Positions 44,921 to 54,266 of a stretch of DNA of 64,000 nucleotides are shown one piece after another. The stretch spans positions 346,305 through 410,304 of the forward strand of contig JAFAEM010000006.1 in the NCBI GenBank assembly GCA_023424015.1, in the 5' to 3' direction. Under the pieces are notes generated by a model. That model was not told the DNA's origin. It made no database searches and saw only the letters and a program-made list of their open reading frames with translations. Within the stretch, counting starts at the first letter, position 1. Each line of letters opens with the position of its first letter. A program made the position numbers and the translations under genes. This DNA is from Bacteroidota bacterium (lineage in GTDB: Bacteria > Bacteroidota > Bacteroidia > Chitinophagales > Chitinophagaceae).

Positions 44921-45574
44921 TCAATTATAAAGCCCTGTGCTGATATCACTGATCTTGCGATCGTGATCAGGCGTTTTGATATCAGTTTGACCGCTCCTAG
45001 ATTGTACTGGCTGGAAATCCATCTTCACTACACCCGAACCAAAAGATTCGGTGCCCAGCAAGTCCATCGGGATTGCTCTGTTTAGTTCGTCATACATCGG
45101 CTTTCCTTTACCTAAAAAAACAGGATGCACCCACAGTGTATACTCGTCTACGAGGTTGGAGCGCATCAGGGAAGACACCAGGCTTCCACTGCCATAAATA
45201 ATGATATTAGCTCCAGGCATTTTTTTTAGCTTTCTCACTTCATGTGGAATATCTCCCCTGACAATGATCGTATTGTTCCAAAGCGGTTTATCCAGTGTAT
45301 TTGAAAACACGATCTTCCTGTGACTATTCATCATCCCGGCAAAAGCAATATCTTCTCTTGACAGCGAAAGGTTGTGGAGCTGTGCCGGCCAGAACCCAGC
45401 CATGGCGGTATAAGTGATACGCCCCAGCAGGATAGTATCCGCCCGGCCCAGTTGCTCGCCCAGCACCCTTGCCATTCGGGAAGACCAGCTATGAAAATGC
45501 CAGTCGAGTTCTCTGTCGGCACCTGCCATAAATCCGTCGAGTGTTAAATTCATGGATACAATCAACTTCCGCAT
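44921..45574 (-). CDS. RibD C-terminal / dihydrofolate reductase-like protein
   Basis: A 217-residue protein of the DHFR-like RibD_C family: MRKLIVSMNLTLDGFMAGADRE, TILLGRITYTAMAGFW, VFSNTLDKPLWNNTIIVRGDIPHEVRKLKKMPGANIIIYGSGSLVSSLMRSNLVDEYTLWVHPVFLGKGKPMY cover the NADPH site and core. Small proteins of this type are of unknown substrate and are often paired with regulators. The C-terminus is about 25 residues longer than usual. Divergent from the GlxA-type regulator gene 260 bp away. Confidence 0.87.
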   Translation of the reverse strand: MRKLIVSMNLTLDGFMAGADRELDWHFHSWSSRMARVLGEQLGRADTILLGRITYTAMAGFWPAQLHNLSLSREDIAFAGMMNSHRKIVFSNTLDKPLWNNTIIVRGDIPHEVRKLKKMPGANIIIYGSGSLVSSLMRSNLVDEYTLWVHPVFLGKGKPMYDELNRAIPMDLLGTESFGSGVVKMDFQPVQSRSGQTDIKTPDHDRKISDISTGLYN

Positions 45575-45833
45575 GCTACTAAATTTCCATTGGTTATAAG
45601 CGTAATATGAAGCCGCGTCTTAAGACTGACGCAACCACAAAAATATAAGCCGCCTAAGAGATTTGCGCTGTATAACTGAGACTTAATAAGGGGTTAGTTG
45701 CGACCTGTAGGTTTAAAACAGCATTCTGTCGGTCAATACTTGTATTTGACCGTCCGTACGATAAACGACCGGGTGCAACCCCTCAAATTTTGTAATTTCA
45801 TATACCTTATTCACGAGTTCACAATAAAAAACC

Positions 45834-46814
45834 ATGAAACACATTTCGATTCTTGTCCCTGAAGGCGCGGTACCTGCCGCGATTGTTGATCCGAGGTATA
45901 TCTTTTCCGCAGTCAATATGTTTCTCGCCGAGAAAGGCGGGGATCCCGCTTTTGATGTTCGATTGGTTGGGCTTTCGAAAAACGTGACTTTAAACGATGG
46001 CGTCTTTGCCGTACATCCTGATCACCTGCTGAGAGAAGTAACCAGGACCGACCTGGTGATCATTCCCGCCCTTTCGGGTGATATGAAAGCCGCGATAGAA
46101 TTGAATAAGGATTTTATCCCCTGGATAAAAGATCAATATGCTGGAGGCGCGGAAGTAGCCTCGCTTTGCCTGGGCGCATTTTTACTGGGTGCATCGGGAT
46201 TGCTGGCTGGTAAAAAATGTTCTACCCACTGGCTGTTTGCCAGCGAGTTCAGGAATATGTTCCCCGACATCACCGTGGCCGACGGAAGCATCATCACGGA
46301 AGAACAGGGCATTTATTCGAGTGGAGGTGCCAGTTCCTACTGGAATCTTTTATTGCACCTGGTCGAAAAATATACCGGCCGCGAGATGGCAATACGCGCA
46401 TCGAAGTTTTTTGCTATCGAGATCGATCGCAAGTCTCAGTCGCCCTTTATTATGTTCAATGGTCAGAAAAAACACGAGGACGAACCCATCATCCAGGCCC
46501 AGGAGTTTATAGAGAAAAATATTACAGAAAAAATTACGATTGAAGAGCTGGCAACCAGGTTTACCATTGGCCGGCGTCACTTCGAAAGAAGATTCAAAAA
46601 AGCCACCAATAATTCACCCGCGGAATATATTCAACGTGTAAAGATCGAAGCTGCCAAGAAAAAATTTGAAACCACACGCATGAATGTAAGCGAAGTGATG
46701 TACGAGGTAGGTTATTCAGATATCAAGGCGTTCAGAACCGTTTTTAAGAAGATCGTAGGATTATCGCCCGTTGAATACCGCAATAAATACAATAAAAACC
46801 AGATGGCCTATTGA
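45834..46814 (+). CDS. GlxA-family transcriptional regulator (DJ-1/PfpI + AraC HTH)
   Basis: A 326-residue regulator. Residues 1-190 are a DJ-1/PfpI domain with the nucleophile-elbow Cys112 in SLCLGAFLLG and SSGGASSYWNLLLHLVEKY; residues about 220-320 are an AraC-type double helix-turn-helix with RFTIGRRHFERRFKKATNNSPAEYIQRVKIEAAKK and VMYEVGYSDIKAFRTVFKKIVGLSPVEYR. Regulators of this type sense small metabolites. The divergent RibD-like gene is a likely target. Confidence 0.92.
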   Translation: MKHISILVPEGAVPAAIVDPRYIFSAVNMFLAEKGGDPAFDVRLVGLSKNVTLNDGVFAVHPDHLLREVTRTDLVIIPALSGDMKAAIELNKDFIPWIKDQYAGGAEVASLCLGAFLLGASGLLAGKKCSTHWLFASEFRNMFPDITVADGSIITEEQGIYSSGGASSYWNLLLHLVEKYTGREMAIRASKFFAIEIDRKSQSPFIMFNGQKKHEDEPIIQAQEFIEKNITEKITIEELATRFTIGRRHFERRFKKATNNSPAEYIQRVKIEAAKKKFETTRMNVSEVMYEVGYSDIKAFRTVFKKIVGLSPVEYRNKYNKNQMAY

Positions 46815-47252
46815 TCAATCATTGATTGGCTATTACGTGACCCACTCCCACTAAGCTGAAACCTGGATTTCACCAGCCAGTTCATTCCCAGGCGCCTGCT
46901 TTTTGCCTATTTCGTGAAGAATCTTGTGTTGCCGGACAACTACTTAGTTAAAAACCGGAAAATTACGTTAAACTACTTCGAAATAATCCGCAAAAAGGCT
47001 TGTAAATAAAAAAACTATTTTATACGTTTGCCCTACCATCCTGGCCTACCCTGGCCGCTTCTTTTGAAAAAGCCGTACCCAAATCCAATTTTATAAGAGT
47101 ATAGTTTGGCATGTTGCCATTGCAAATCAGTACATGTTTTGCAGAAGGCGAAGCTTTGTGACCGATTCTATCTCCCAGCCTGGTAAACCGGACCCTGGAA
47201 GCTATCCAGCAAAAAGAAGCAAATATTTTTCGTCCCTAATAAAACAATTGTT
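46815..47252. promoter_or_regulatory. 438-bp spacer with promoter for the type IX cargo gene
   Basis: No gene is seen. TTG (47000-47002), a 20-bp spacer and TACGTTTG (47023-47030) form a good Bacteroidetes promoter; transcription from about 47036 would give an untranslated leader of some 215 nt before the cargo gene. I see no riboswitch aptamer or terminator in the leader. Confidence 0.5.
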
Positions 47253-48701
47253 ATGAAGAAAATTCTACTCCCTATTCTTCTGCTCATAGCAGCAGGGTTC
47301 ATGAAAGCTGATGCGCAGTGTACGGTTTCCAACTTACAGATCGTAGTCCGGAACGTTACAAGCAGCAGCGCGGGTTGCCAGGCTACGCTGGATATCAGCT
47401 TTACGGGTTCTTTTAATAACGGAAATAAATACGCTTTTATCCATCTCTGGGAAACAGCGCCCGTTAACAATTACCCGAATATTACTTATACAAATCCCCC
47501 AACTGCCGCGCAGCTTGCCAATGCCATTGCTACACTGGCGATCGCAGATCCAGGTAAGAATACAGCAGCATTGTATCCCCAGTACCCAACCGACCCTTCA
47601 GTGGCGGTTAAATACTCAGGCATTAATTTTACAAAAACAGGAACGCTATACACGCTGACAAACGTAGTCATAAATTTTTCTACCTGTGATGTTCCAGTGA
47701 CAGTTAAAGGTGATGTTTGGGCAAGCCAGTCAGACCTCAGCCAGGTGGTACACTGTGAAAATGATGGTATCATTACCATTTTGTTTAATGACCCGATCAT
47801 TACAGGTTTTAAACAATGTGCAAAACCACGTTTATTGAATCTGTCACTTGAAAATGGCCATGCTTCACTGACCGAATCTGTTGTTACATCTGTATTCCTG
47901 GATGTCAACCTGAACAATACAATCGACGCCGGCGATATCGATATCACCAGTGCCTTAAGCCCGGCTCTTCCCAACCCGATCGTTCTGGCACCGGGTACCA
48001 AGCTTTTCTTTAACGGTATGTCATATGCGCCATACTCTAATCAGTCGCAATATGATGATGTTCCCGTCATCGTTCGGGCAACCGCGTCTGCACCAGGCGC
48101 TGCTACGGTTACGATTACCAAAGCGAATATCAATACACTTGGTTGCGCTACGCTTCCTGTGTCTTTTACCTCCTTCTTCGTTAAAAGAGAAGCATCAGTA
48201 GTTAGTTTGCAATGGGAGACAAGTACTGAACTCAACAATAATGGTTTTGCAGTAGAGCGCGAGATCAACGGTGTATGGACCGAGCTGGCGTTTATTCCAA
48301 CCCAGGCGCCCGGAGGAAACAGCAATTCCAAATTGACTTACGGCTACGAAGACATCAACAATAACACAGGCGTTACATATTATCGCTTAAAACAGACAGA
48401 TTTCAATGGCGATTATAAATACAGTGAAATAAGGTCTGTTGGGGGTGAAAGTCAAAAATCAAAGGTAATCGTTTACCCCAATCCTAGCACTAATGGAAGT
48501 GTGAAGGTTGTATTTGCTGCTTCAAACGATCTTTATGATGTGATCCTGGTTGACATGACCGGCCGTGTTGTAAAACAATGGAAAAATTTGAGAAACAACA
48601 TGCAGGTGGATAACCTCACCCCTGGTGTCTATCACCTCCGTGTTTCTAACACGCAGACAAGGACACAGGTTGTTGAAAAAATCGTTGTCAGCAAAAATTA
48701 A
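47253..48701 (+). CDS. Secreted protein with type IX (type A) sorting domain
   Basis: A 482-residue type IX cargo protein. The signal peptide is MKKILLPILLLIAAGFMKADA. The body (22-310) has repeated beta strands and a DVNLNNTIDAGDIDIT stretch that looks like a calcium-binding loop. Residues 312-400 form a fibronectin-like domain (VSLQWETSTELNNNGFAVEREINGVW...YYRLKQTDFNGDYKYSEI). The C-terminal 75 residues are the sorting domain, VIVYPNPSTNGSVKVVF ... MTGRVVKQW ... LTPGVYHLRVSN. Function of the body unknown. Confidence 0.88.
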   Translation: MKKILLPILLLIAAGFMKADAQCTVSNLQIVVRNVTSSSAGCQATLDISFTGSFNNGNKYAFIHLWETAPVNNYPNITYTNPPTAAQLANAIATLAIADPGKNTAALYPQYPTDPSVAVKYSGINFTKTGTLYTLTNVVINFSTCDVPVTVKGDVWASQSDLSQVVHCENDGIITILFNDPIITGFKQCAKPRLLNLSLENGHASLTESVVTSVFLDVNLNNTIDAGDIDITSALSPALPNPIVLAPGTKLFFNGMSYAPYSNQSQYDDVPVIVRATASAPGAATVTITKANINTLGCATLPVSFTSFFVKREASVVSLQWETSTELNNNGFAVEREINGVWTELAFIPTQAPGGNSNSKLTYGYEDINNNTGVTYYRLKQTDFNGDYKYSEIRSVGGESQKSKVIVYPNPSTNGSVKVVFAASNDLYDVILVDMTGRVVKQWKNLRNNMQVDNLTPGVYHLRVSNTQTRTQVVEKIVVSKN

Positions 48702-48730
48702 CAGGGACAGGTTACCCTAATATAATCAAG

Positions 48731-48800
48731 GGCAAAGTAGTCCATCTTCATTAGGTAAACCGGAATGGGTTACTTGGTGAACATTCCGGACTACTTTGCC
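48731..48800. terminator. Bidirectional long terminator shared by two type IX cargo genes
   Basis: GGCAAAGTAGTCC (48731-48743) pairs perfectly with 48788-48800, followed by TTTTTT. A second hairpin, CCGGAATG (48760-48767) with CATTCCGG (48782-48789), overlaps the outer right arm by two bases. The right arm contains the stop codon of the minus-strand cargo gene, so the structure serves both convergent genes. Confidence 0.8.
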
Positions 48801-50803
48801 TTTTTTCGTGAAATCAACATTGTTTGCTTTATAAGTTCGTCATCTATCAATATCGAAACAAAATAGACCCCATCAGGAAGCTGTTGAAAATCACCTAAAC
48901 TAACGACATTTCCGCCCATTCTGACAAAATAGGAAGCTGATCTTACCCGCTTACCTGTTGCGTCGTATACCTCTGCCTTCATTAATCCATTCCTGGATGC
49001 TGAAACCTGTAACATGGCCATATCCCGAACCGGGTTCGGAAAAACAGTAACTTTTGTTTTCATTACCGGCTCAATCATTATCGTAACAATATTGCTGTAC
49101 TTAATTTTGTTCCCCGACACAATCTTAATGCGATAATATATATACTCAAATGCTTTATCGGTGAGGCTTTCTTTGTACCCATAAACTTCATCATCAATCG
49201 CCGGCTCTTTTCGGTTGACCCGGGCTACTGACTGGAAATTGACTCCGTCTAGACTTCGTTCTACTTCAAAATAACCCACCTTGAGGTTATTGACCACCCG
49301 CCAATCGAGCATGGCGTCATTTCCATCGATTGCGCCTTTGAAATTCACCACTACATTCTCTAACACATCGCAAGTTGTAAACGGCTGCACCAAAACAGTA
49401 TCGGTTGCATATACATTACAACCCTCTGTTAAAAAATGTGTCACTATATAGGTACCGGGCTGATCAACTATAATTGAAGGACCTGTTGCAGGGCTGGTGA
49501 CGATGTTTCCATCAGGGGTTGTCCATTGATAAAAAGATGTAGGCAACGGGTTAGAGACAAAAATTTCAGCAATATTAGTCCCGTCATCGCAGATAAAAGG
49601 CGTTTCCGTAAGTGCTATTGCCCGTGGCGCCAGGAAAAGATCTGTTGGCGCGACAAAATCCTTAAGCTCGGCAGTGAATGAAGCAGATGCCCGGGTCTTG
49701 ATGATAATTCGATTAAAGGGAGTACCACAAATATCTCCACCCAGGAGTGTGACCGGGTCGAGGCCCAGCTTTGTAAGGTTTACAGAGAATTCAATGAATT
49801 GATTGGCTATATATTTACTGTTTGTTGTAGATGCAGGTCCGGGATTGGAATAGGCAAGACTATTATCCTGTAAAACCAGTCCAAAAGGACCAGCCCATGT
49901 GTTATTCGCGCTACCAAGTCCTGTATAGAAAGAGCCAAGGGTATTGGGCGAGATACTGGCATAGCCATATTCGGAACCAGCCCCGCTACCATCAAACAAG
50001 GTGCCCCAGTTAAAAGTAGCGGGTGTTATATTTTGCCAGTCGGTTCTTTTTACCCAGATCCTTGCTTCAATTTTCGTCAATGAACCGCTTTGAAACTCAC
50101 CATTAAAAATAATATCACCCGGAGAAAGAATATTTCCTGCAGCATCGAACTTCCAGCTTGTATGCCCGGCATCGGGTCCATATCCATAGAATTTTCCTGA
50201 CGGGCGATCATAATAGATGTCTGTCTGGTACATTTCGAAATCGAAGTACCGGTTACCCGTGGTATTGTCAAGTGATAAAGCGCCAAACATCCACAATGAA
50301 TCAGTTGTATTAGGACCAGCTCTTCTCACATGCACATAAGTATCAAGAATATCATTTTTATCAGGAATGCCCTGGATGCCCCCGGTCCATGATGCAGGAC
50401 TCATTCCATTTTTATCTGCACCCGATGTGTATACAGTTGTATCAGTGCCGTGATAGTCCCTGACGAAAAAGGCATCCAGCCAAAGCCTGTTGCTTACTAC
50501 GCTAAAAGGAGGTTTACTCATACCGCGATAAAACGACCTCATACGCTTGGTCCACGGAGATACATCGGCGTTATATTCAGCAATCATAGCTGCGGCGCCT
50601 GAAGTATCTATAACAAATTCCCCGGTTCCGGCGGTTCCATTGTTGAACCAGTCGTCATTACCGGAAGAAATATTTCCGTCAAAAAAATTTGCGCGCAAGT
50701 CCGCGTCCACACCAAATCTCGCTTTCACGATCGGTGTGGTAATCTGGGCATAGCCGGCAAAGCTTAACAGAAAAAAAAGTGCAGTTAGTAGAGTTGTTTT
50801 CAT
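48791..50803 (-). CDS. Secreted protein with type IX (type A) sorting domain, large
   Basis: A 670-residue cargo protein. Signal peptide MKTTLLTALFFLLSFAGYAQ. Residues 30-395 hold a large beta-rich region with many aromatic residues (RLWLDAFFVRDYHG, NRYFDFEMYQTDIYYDR); a PKD-like Ig region follows at 410-480 (SFYQWTTPDGNIVTSP...PGTYIVTHFLTEGC), then a fibronectin-like domain (LDWRVVNNLKVGYFEVERSLDGVNFQSVARV) and the sorting domain (VTVFPNPVRDMAML ... ATGKRVRSA ... LPDGVYFVSI). It is convergent with the other cargo gene. Function of the N-terminal region unknown. Confidence 0.88.
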   Translation of the reverse strand: MKTTLLTALFFLLSFAGYAQITTPIVKARFGVDADLRANFFDGNISSGNDDWFNNGTAGTGEFVIDTSGAAAMIAEYNADVSPWTKRMRSFYRGMSKPPFSVVSNRLWLDAFFVRDYHGTDTTVYTSGADKNGMSPASWTGGIQGIPDKNDILDTYVHVRRAGPNTTDSLWMFGALSLDNTTGNRYFDFEMYQTDIYYDRPSGKFYGYGPDAGHTSWKFDAAGNILSPGDIIFNGEFQSGSLTKIEARIWVKRTDWQNITPATFNWGTLFDGSGAGSEYGYASISPNTLGSFYTGLGSANNTWAGPFGLVLQDNSLAYSNPGPASTTNSKYIANQFIEFSVNLTKLGLDPVTLLGGDICGTPFNRIIIKTRASASFTAELKDFVAPTDLFLAPRAIALTETPFICDDGTNIAEIFVSNPLPTSFYQWTTPDGNIVTSPATGPSIIVDQPGTYIVTHFLTEGCNVYATDTVLVQPFTTCDVLENVVVNFKGAIDGNDAMLDWRVVNNLKVGYFEVERSLDGVNFQSVARVNRKEPAIDDEVYGYKESLTDKAFEYIYYRIKIVSGNKIKYSNIVTIMIEPVMKTKVTVFPNPVRDMAMLQVSASRNGLMKAEVYDATGKRVRSASYFVRMGGNVVSLGDFQQLPDGVYFVSILIDDELIKQTMLISRKKAK

Positions 50804-50833
50804 AGAACAGCTTTGTTGTTGAGTAAACCAGGT

Positions 50834-50875
50834 AAAAGAATTACCGTGTACACCAGGTACAACGGTAGTTCTTTT
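50834..50875 (-). terminator. Hairpin after the 142-residue protein gene
   Basis: AAAAGAATTACCG pairs with CGGTAGTTCTTTT with one mismatch, extended by GTAC/GTAC near the loop. Followed on the minus strand by T-rich DNA, it ends the upstream gene 9 bp after its stop and keeps it separate from the large cargo gene. Confidence 0.6.
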
Positions 50876-50883
50876 ATCAATAG

Positions 50884-51312
50884 TTAATGACTAACGATAC
50901 GGACCATGGAAATCGCGACTTCGCCCGCAGTACCATTGGCTTTTTGCGCCACTACACGGTAACTGATATTGCCGGGATAAACATTATTATCAATGTTTTT
51001 ATAGCTACGGCTGCCCGTGCAGGCTACATATGCAACTTCCTCCCAAACGGCATATTCATCGTTGGGATCTTCATATGTTTTCTCAAGTCTGAAACCAACG
51101 GTTCCGGATTCAGATCTTAGGCCCCATGTTGCGGCAATGCCTTTTCCCTGCCTATGCGTACGGAAAAAAGAAAAATCACCCGCAGGTTTAGTGGAAGCAA
51201 TGGATGAATGGCTTTCTGATACGGAAGTCTTCATCTGGTTTCCCGGAGAAGTCCATGCGGCGGCGAATATCATCACTACACCGAGGGACAGGAACGGAAA
51301 TTTTGTTTTCAT
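50884..51312 (-). CDS. Secreted small fibronectin-like protein
   Basis: A 142-residue exported protein. Signal peptide residues 1-20 end near AAAWTS. A serine-rich linker (VSESHSSIASTKPAGD) precedes one fibronectin III-like domain with VGFRLEKTYEDPNDEYAVWEEVAYVACTGSRSYKNIDNNVYPGNISYRVVAQK, the same pattern as the domain before sorting regions in the neighbouring cargo genes, but here with no sorting domain. It may be a stand-alone relative of the cargo modules. Confidence 0.65.
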   Translation of the reverse strand: MKTKFPFLSLGVVMIFAAAWTSPGNQMKTSVSESHSSIASTKPAGDFSFFRTHRQGKGIAATWGLRSESGTVGFRLEKTYEDPNDEYAVWEEVAYVACTGSRSYKNIDNNVYPGNISYRVVAQKANGTAGEVAISMVRIVSH

Positions 51313-51334
51313 AAGTTTATGATTTTTTATGCAT

Positions 51335-51342
51335 CAAAAGTA
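51335..51342 (-). promoter_or_regulatory. -7 element before the small fibronectin-like gene
   Basis: TACTTTTG on the minus strand, 22 bp upstream of the ATG, matches TAnnTTTG. A T-rich stretch at the expected -33 position supports it weakly. Confidence 0.5.
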
Positions 51343-51767
51343 TGGGTGCCATGATTCATAAAAAAAGTAAAAGGAACTATGACTTGTTCCAGTTATTTAG
51401 AACCAGTTTGCACAAAATACCATCGCGTTAAGTTGGAAAAGTTACGATCCCGCCTGCCTGAAATTCTACTATTAAAAAACATAACCTTATACTACCCGCC
51501 AGGCATGAAACATTATAAGAAGATATAAAAGTTGACAGGACACCATCTTAAGACGACAGCGTTATACATTTTTCGGATACATGGGGACTATTGGCGACAT
51601 CTGCCAATGCTAGTTGATTTACGATGCACTTTTTAGCTGAAAAAAAATATTTTGGCTTTGATTAAACCTTTGAAAACAGGGTCGCGGAAAACTTTTTCTC
51701 AGGCGGCTGTGATTTTTTGAAATTTGGAGAACATGACAGGTGCTCGTGCCGGGCCAGAAACTCAGTC
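51343..51767. other. 425-bp spacer without genes
   Basis: Neither strand has a credible coding frame. Low GC, scattered T-runs; TAGTTGATTTACGATGC and a GGCGACATCTGCCAATGC hairpin-like stretch are the only visible structures. Nothing can be assigned. Confidence 0.3.
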
Positions 51768-52241
51768 TTACTCCGGGATAACAATTTTATTACTTTCCTG
51801 GAGAATCATCCTCAGGTCGTCACTTGATTTTTGCCCTGAATTAACCAGGTCATGAAGCGTAATCCGGTCCAAAAGCTGGTCAACACTGAACTGGATCATT
51901 TGCCAGAGTGAGCGTGCGGAACATTCAACTGAGTTTGTACAGAGTTTGAGGTTTCCTGTGTGCATTCCACAAAATTCGCTGTGAAACAATGGTCCGCCCA
52001 GTGCTTTCAACACTTTATTTATATTGATTTTGTTAGCAGGCATTGCCAGCACATATCCGCCTTTATATCCCGGCGTGCTATTCACAAATCCAGCCAGGCG
52101 AAGCACACGGGTAAGCTTAGCCACGTAATGCTCGCTCAGTCCCTCCGATTCGCTAAGCTGGGGTATGCTCATGCCCTGATCATTCCTGGCGATGCGGATC
52201 AGTATACGCAATCCATATTCTTCCTGTGCGGTGATTTTCAT
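51768..52241 (-). CDS. Rrf2-family iron-sulfur regulator
   Basis: A 157-residue Rrf2/IscR-type repressor. The winged helix is MKITAQEEYGLRILIRIARNDQGMSIPQLSESEGLSEHYVAKLTRVLRLAGFV. Three cysteines in FCGMHTGNLKLC and SVEC are spaced 10 and 6 apart and are the probable cluster ligands, so it may sense the iron-sulfur state. It is the last gene of the suf operon. The ATG start is chosen over a TTG three codons upstream. Confidence 0.9.
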   Translation of the reverse strand: MKITAQEEYGLRILIRIARNDQGMSIPQLSESEGLSEHYVAKLTRVLRLAGFVNSTPGYKGGYVLAMPANKININKVLKALGGPLFHSEFCGMHTGNLKLCTNSVECSARSLWQMIQFSVDQLLDRITLHDLVNSGQKSSDDLRMILQESNKIVIPE

Positions 52242-52257
52242 ACTGGTCAATCGTTTT

Positions 52258-52569
52258 TTATAACATTCCCAATTCCAATTGGGCAGCTTCGGACATCATG
52301 CTTTTATTCCATGGCGGAGTCCAGGTCACGGCTACATGAACATCATTCACCCCTTCGATCTGCCTTACTTTCTGGTCTATTTCTACTGGTATGGATTGTG
52401 CGGCCGGGCAGGCGGGTGAGGTAAGTGTCATCACGATCTGTACATTATTGAGCGGCAACACTTCCACTTCATAGATCAAACCCAGCTCCCAGATATTCAC
52501 CGGGATCTCCGGATCATATATCGTTTGCAGGCACTCGATCACCTTCTGCTTCATTTCTTGGGTTTCCAT
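52258..52569 (-). CDS. SufT/MIP18-family protein (DUF59)
   Basis: A 103-residue DUF59 protein: VIECLQTIYDPEIPVNIWELGLIYEV, IVMTLTSPACPAAQSIP and VHVAVTWTPPWNKSMMSEAAQLELGML. The DPEIP turn and the Cys in TSPACPA are family marks. SufT proteins support maturation of [4Fe-4S] proteins. Four bases separate it from sufE. Confidence 0.92.
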   Translation of the reverse strand: METQEMKQKVIECLQTIYDPEIPVNIWELGLIYEVEVLPLNNVQIVMTLTSPACPAAQSIPVEIDQKVRQIEGVNDVHVAVTWTPPWNKSMMSEAAQLELGML

Positions 52570-52573
52570 CAGC

Positions 52574-53017
52574 TTAAATTTTTGCAGTGTTCTTTAATTT
52601 ATAGGCCAATGCGAAATTTTTCATTTGCTTCACCATCGCCAGCAAACCATTTGAGCGGGTTTGTGCCAGGTGTGTGGTCATGCCGATCTCCCGGATAAAG
52701 TCCAGCTTAGCGTTGATGATCTCATCAGGTGTGTGTCCCGATAAAACCCGAATCAACATACTGATCAAACCTTTCACGATCACAGCATCACTTTCGGCTT
52801 TGTAAAACACTCTCCCATTGTTATAGTCGGCTACAAGCCAAACCGTGGATTGACAGCCGCGGACTTTATTCTCATCCTTCTTAAACTCTTCCTCCAGCGG
52901 TGGCAGTTTTTTTCCAAGGTCAATAATGTATTCATACTTATCATCCCAGGAATCGAATAACGCGAACTCCTCCACTATCTCTTTTTCTATTGCCTGTATG
53001 CCACCCGGATCACTCAT
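52574..53017 (-). CDS. sufE: Cysteine desulfuration protein SufE
   Basis: A 147-residue SufE. The active cysteine Cys55 is in VRGCQSTVW; IDLGKKLPPLEEEFKKDENKV and HTPDEIINAKLDFIREIGM follow the family. It takes sulfur from SufS and passes it to SufBCD. Four bases after sufS. Confidence 0.95.
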   Translation of the reverse strand: MSDPGGIQAIEKEIVEEFALFDSWDDKYEYIIDLGKKLPPLEEEFKKDENKVRGCQSTVWLVADYNNGRVFYKAESDAVIVKGLISMLIRVLSGHTPDEIINAKLDFIREIGMTTHLAQTRSNGLLAMVKQMKNFALAYKLKNTAKI

Positions 53018-53021
53018 ACTC

Positions 53022-54266
53022 TTATATTAAAATCTTTATAGCTTTCTCCAGTCCCTTTACCAGTTCATCTACTTCCTCTTTGGTGTTGTACACCGCAAAC
53101 GAAGCCCTTGTGGTACCGGGTATACAAAACCGGTCCATCAGTGGTTGGGTACAATGATGGCCTGTACGCACGGCAATCCCTCTATTGTCGAGCAAAATTC
53201 CCAGGTCCTGCGGATGTACTTTTTCAATTATAAAAGATACAAGGCCCACTTTTTCCTTTGCCCTGCCAATGATTTTGAGCCCTGGGACCTGTTCCAGCTT
53301 AGTTGTTGCATATTGCAGCAATTCCTCTTCATGCCGGCGGATATCTTCTCTTCCAATCTGGTCTACAAAATCCAATGCCGCTTTAAATGCTATAACGTCC
53401 GCGATATTAGGTGTGCCTGCTTCATATTTATACGGCAGATCGTTGAAGGATGTTTTGTCAAAACTTACTTCTTTTATCATTTCACCACCGCCCTGGAAAA
53501 CAGGCATGGATTCGAGCAATGCTTTCTTACCATACAAGACACCTGCGCCGGTAGGGCCATAAAGTTTATGCGCGGAAAATACAAAAAAGTCGCAGTCCAT
53601 TTGTTGCACATCAATATCCAGGTGAACACTTGATTGCGCGCCATCTACCATTGCTAATGCACCAACGCTATGAGCAGCGTCGATGATCTCGGTCACCGGG
53701 TTGATCGTACCCAGCGAATTAGAAGCATGAACAATGGATACGAGTTTGGTTCGGTCGCTAAGAAGCTTCCTGTATTCATCCATCAGCAACTCACCCTGGT
53801 CATTGACAGGTATCACCCTAAGTACGGCTTTTTTCTCTTCACACAATACCTGCCAGGGTACGATATTGGAATGATGTTCCATCCCCGAAATGATCAGCTC
53901 ATCACCTTCCTTAATATGCTGGCGACCCCAGGTGTAAGCAACCAGGTTAATACCTTCGGTAGTGCCGCGGGTGAAGATGATTTCTTCACGGGAGGAAGCT
54001 CCGATAAATTCCTTTACCCTGTCGCGGGTTGCTTCAAAAGCAGCGGTGGCTTCTTCGGCCAGGGTATGTATGCCGCGGTGAATATTGGCATTGTATCTTG
54101 TATAATACTCCAAAAGTGCATCGATAACAACCTGTGGCTTCTGTGAGGTGGCCGCGTTGTCGAGATATACGAGTGGCTTTCCTTTCACCTCACGATCGAG
54201 GATTGGAAATTGTTTACGTATCGCAACGACATCAATACCTGTCTGTATCGCAGAACCGGTTATCAT
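53022..54266 (-). CDS. sufS: Cysteine desulfurase SufS
   Basis: A 414-residue PLP enzyme that removes sulfur from cysteine. YLDNAATSQKP and the PLP lysine in VFSAHKLYGPTGAGVLYG are clear, and the catalytic cysteine is in VRTGHHCTQPLMDRF, the group II pattern. Its ATG overlaps the sufD stop by four bases (ATGA), a translational coupling. Confidence 0.96.
   Translation of the reverse strand: MITGSAIQTGIDVVAIRKQFPILDREVKGKPLVYLDNAATSQKPQVVIDALLEYYTRYNANIHRGIHTLAEEATAAFEATRDRVKEFIGASSREEIIFTRGTTEGINLVAYTWGRQHIKEGDELIISGMEHHSNIVPWQVLCEEKKAVLRVIPVNDQGELLMDEYRKLLSDRTKLVSIVHASNSLGTINPVTEIIDAAHSVGALAMVDGAQSSVHLDIDVQQMDCDFFVFSAHKLYGPTGAGVLYGKKALLESMPVFQGGGEMIKEVSFDKTSFNDLPYKYEAGTPNIADVIAFKAALDFVDQIGREDIRRHEEELLQYATTKLEQVPGLKIIGRAKEKVGLVSFIIEKVHPQDLGILLDNRGIAVRTGHHCTQPLMDRFCIPGTTRASFAVYNTKEEVDELVKGLEKAIKILI

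Noticed and set aside
46815..47252. Riboswitch or small RNA in the long leader of the type IX cargo gene
   Set aside because: No known aptamer motif, no terminator; only a promoter could be supported.
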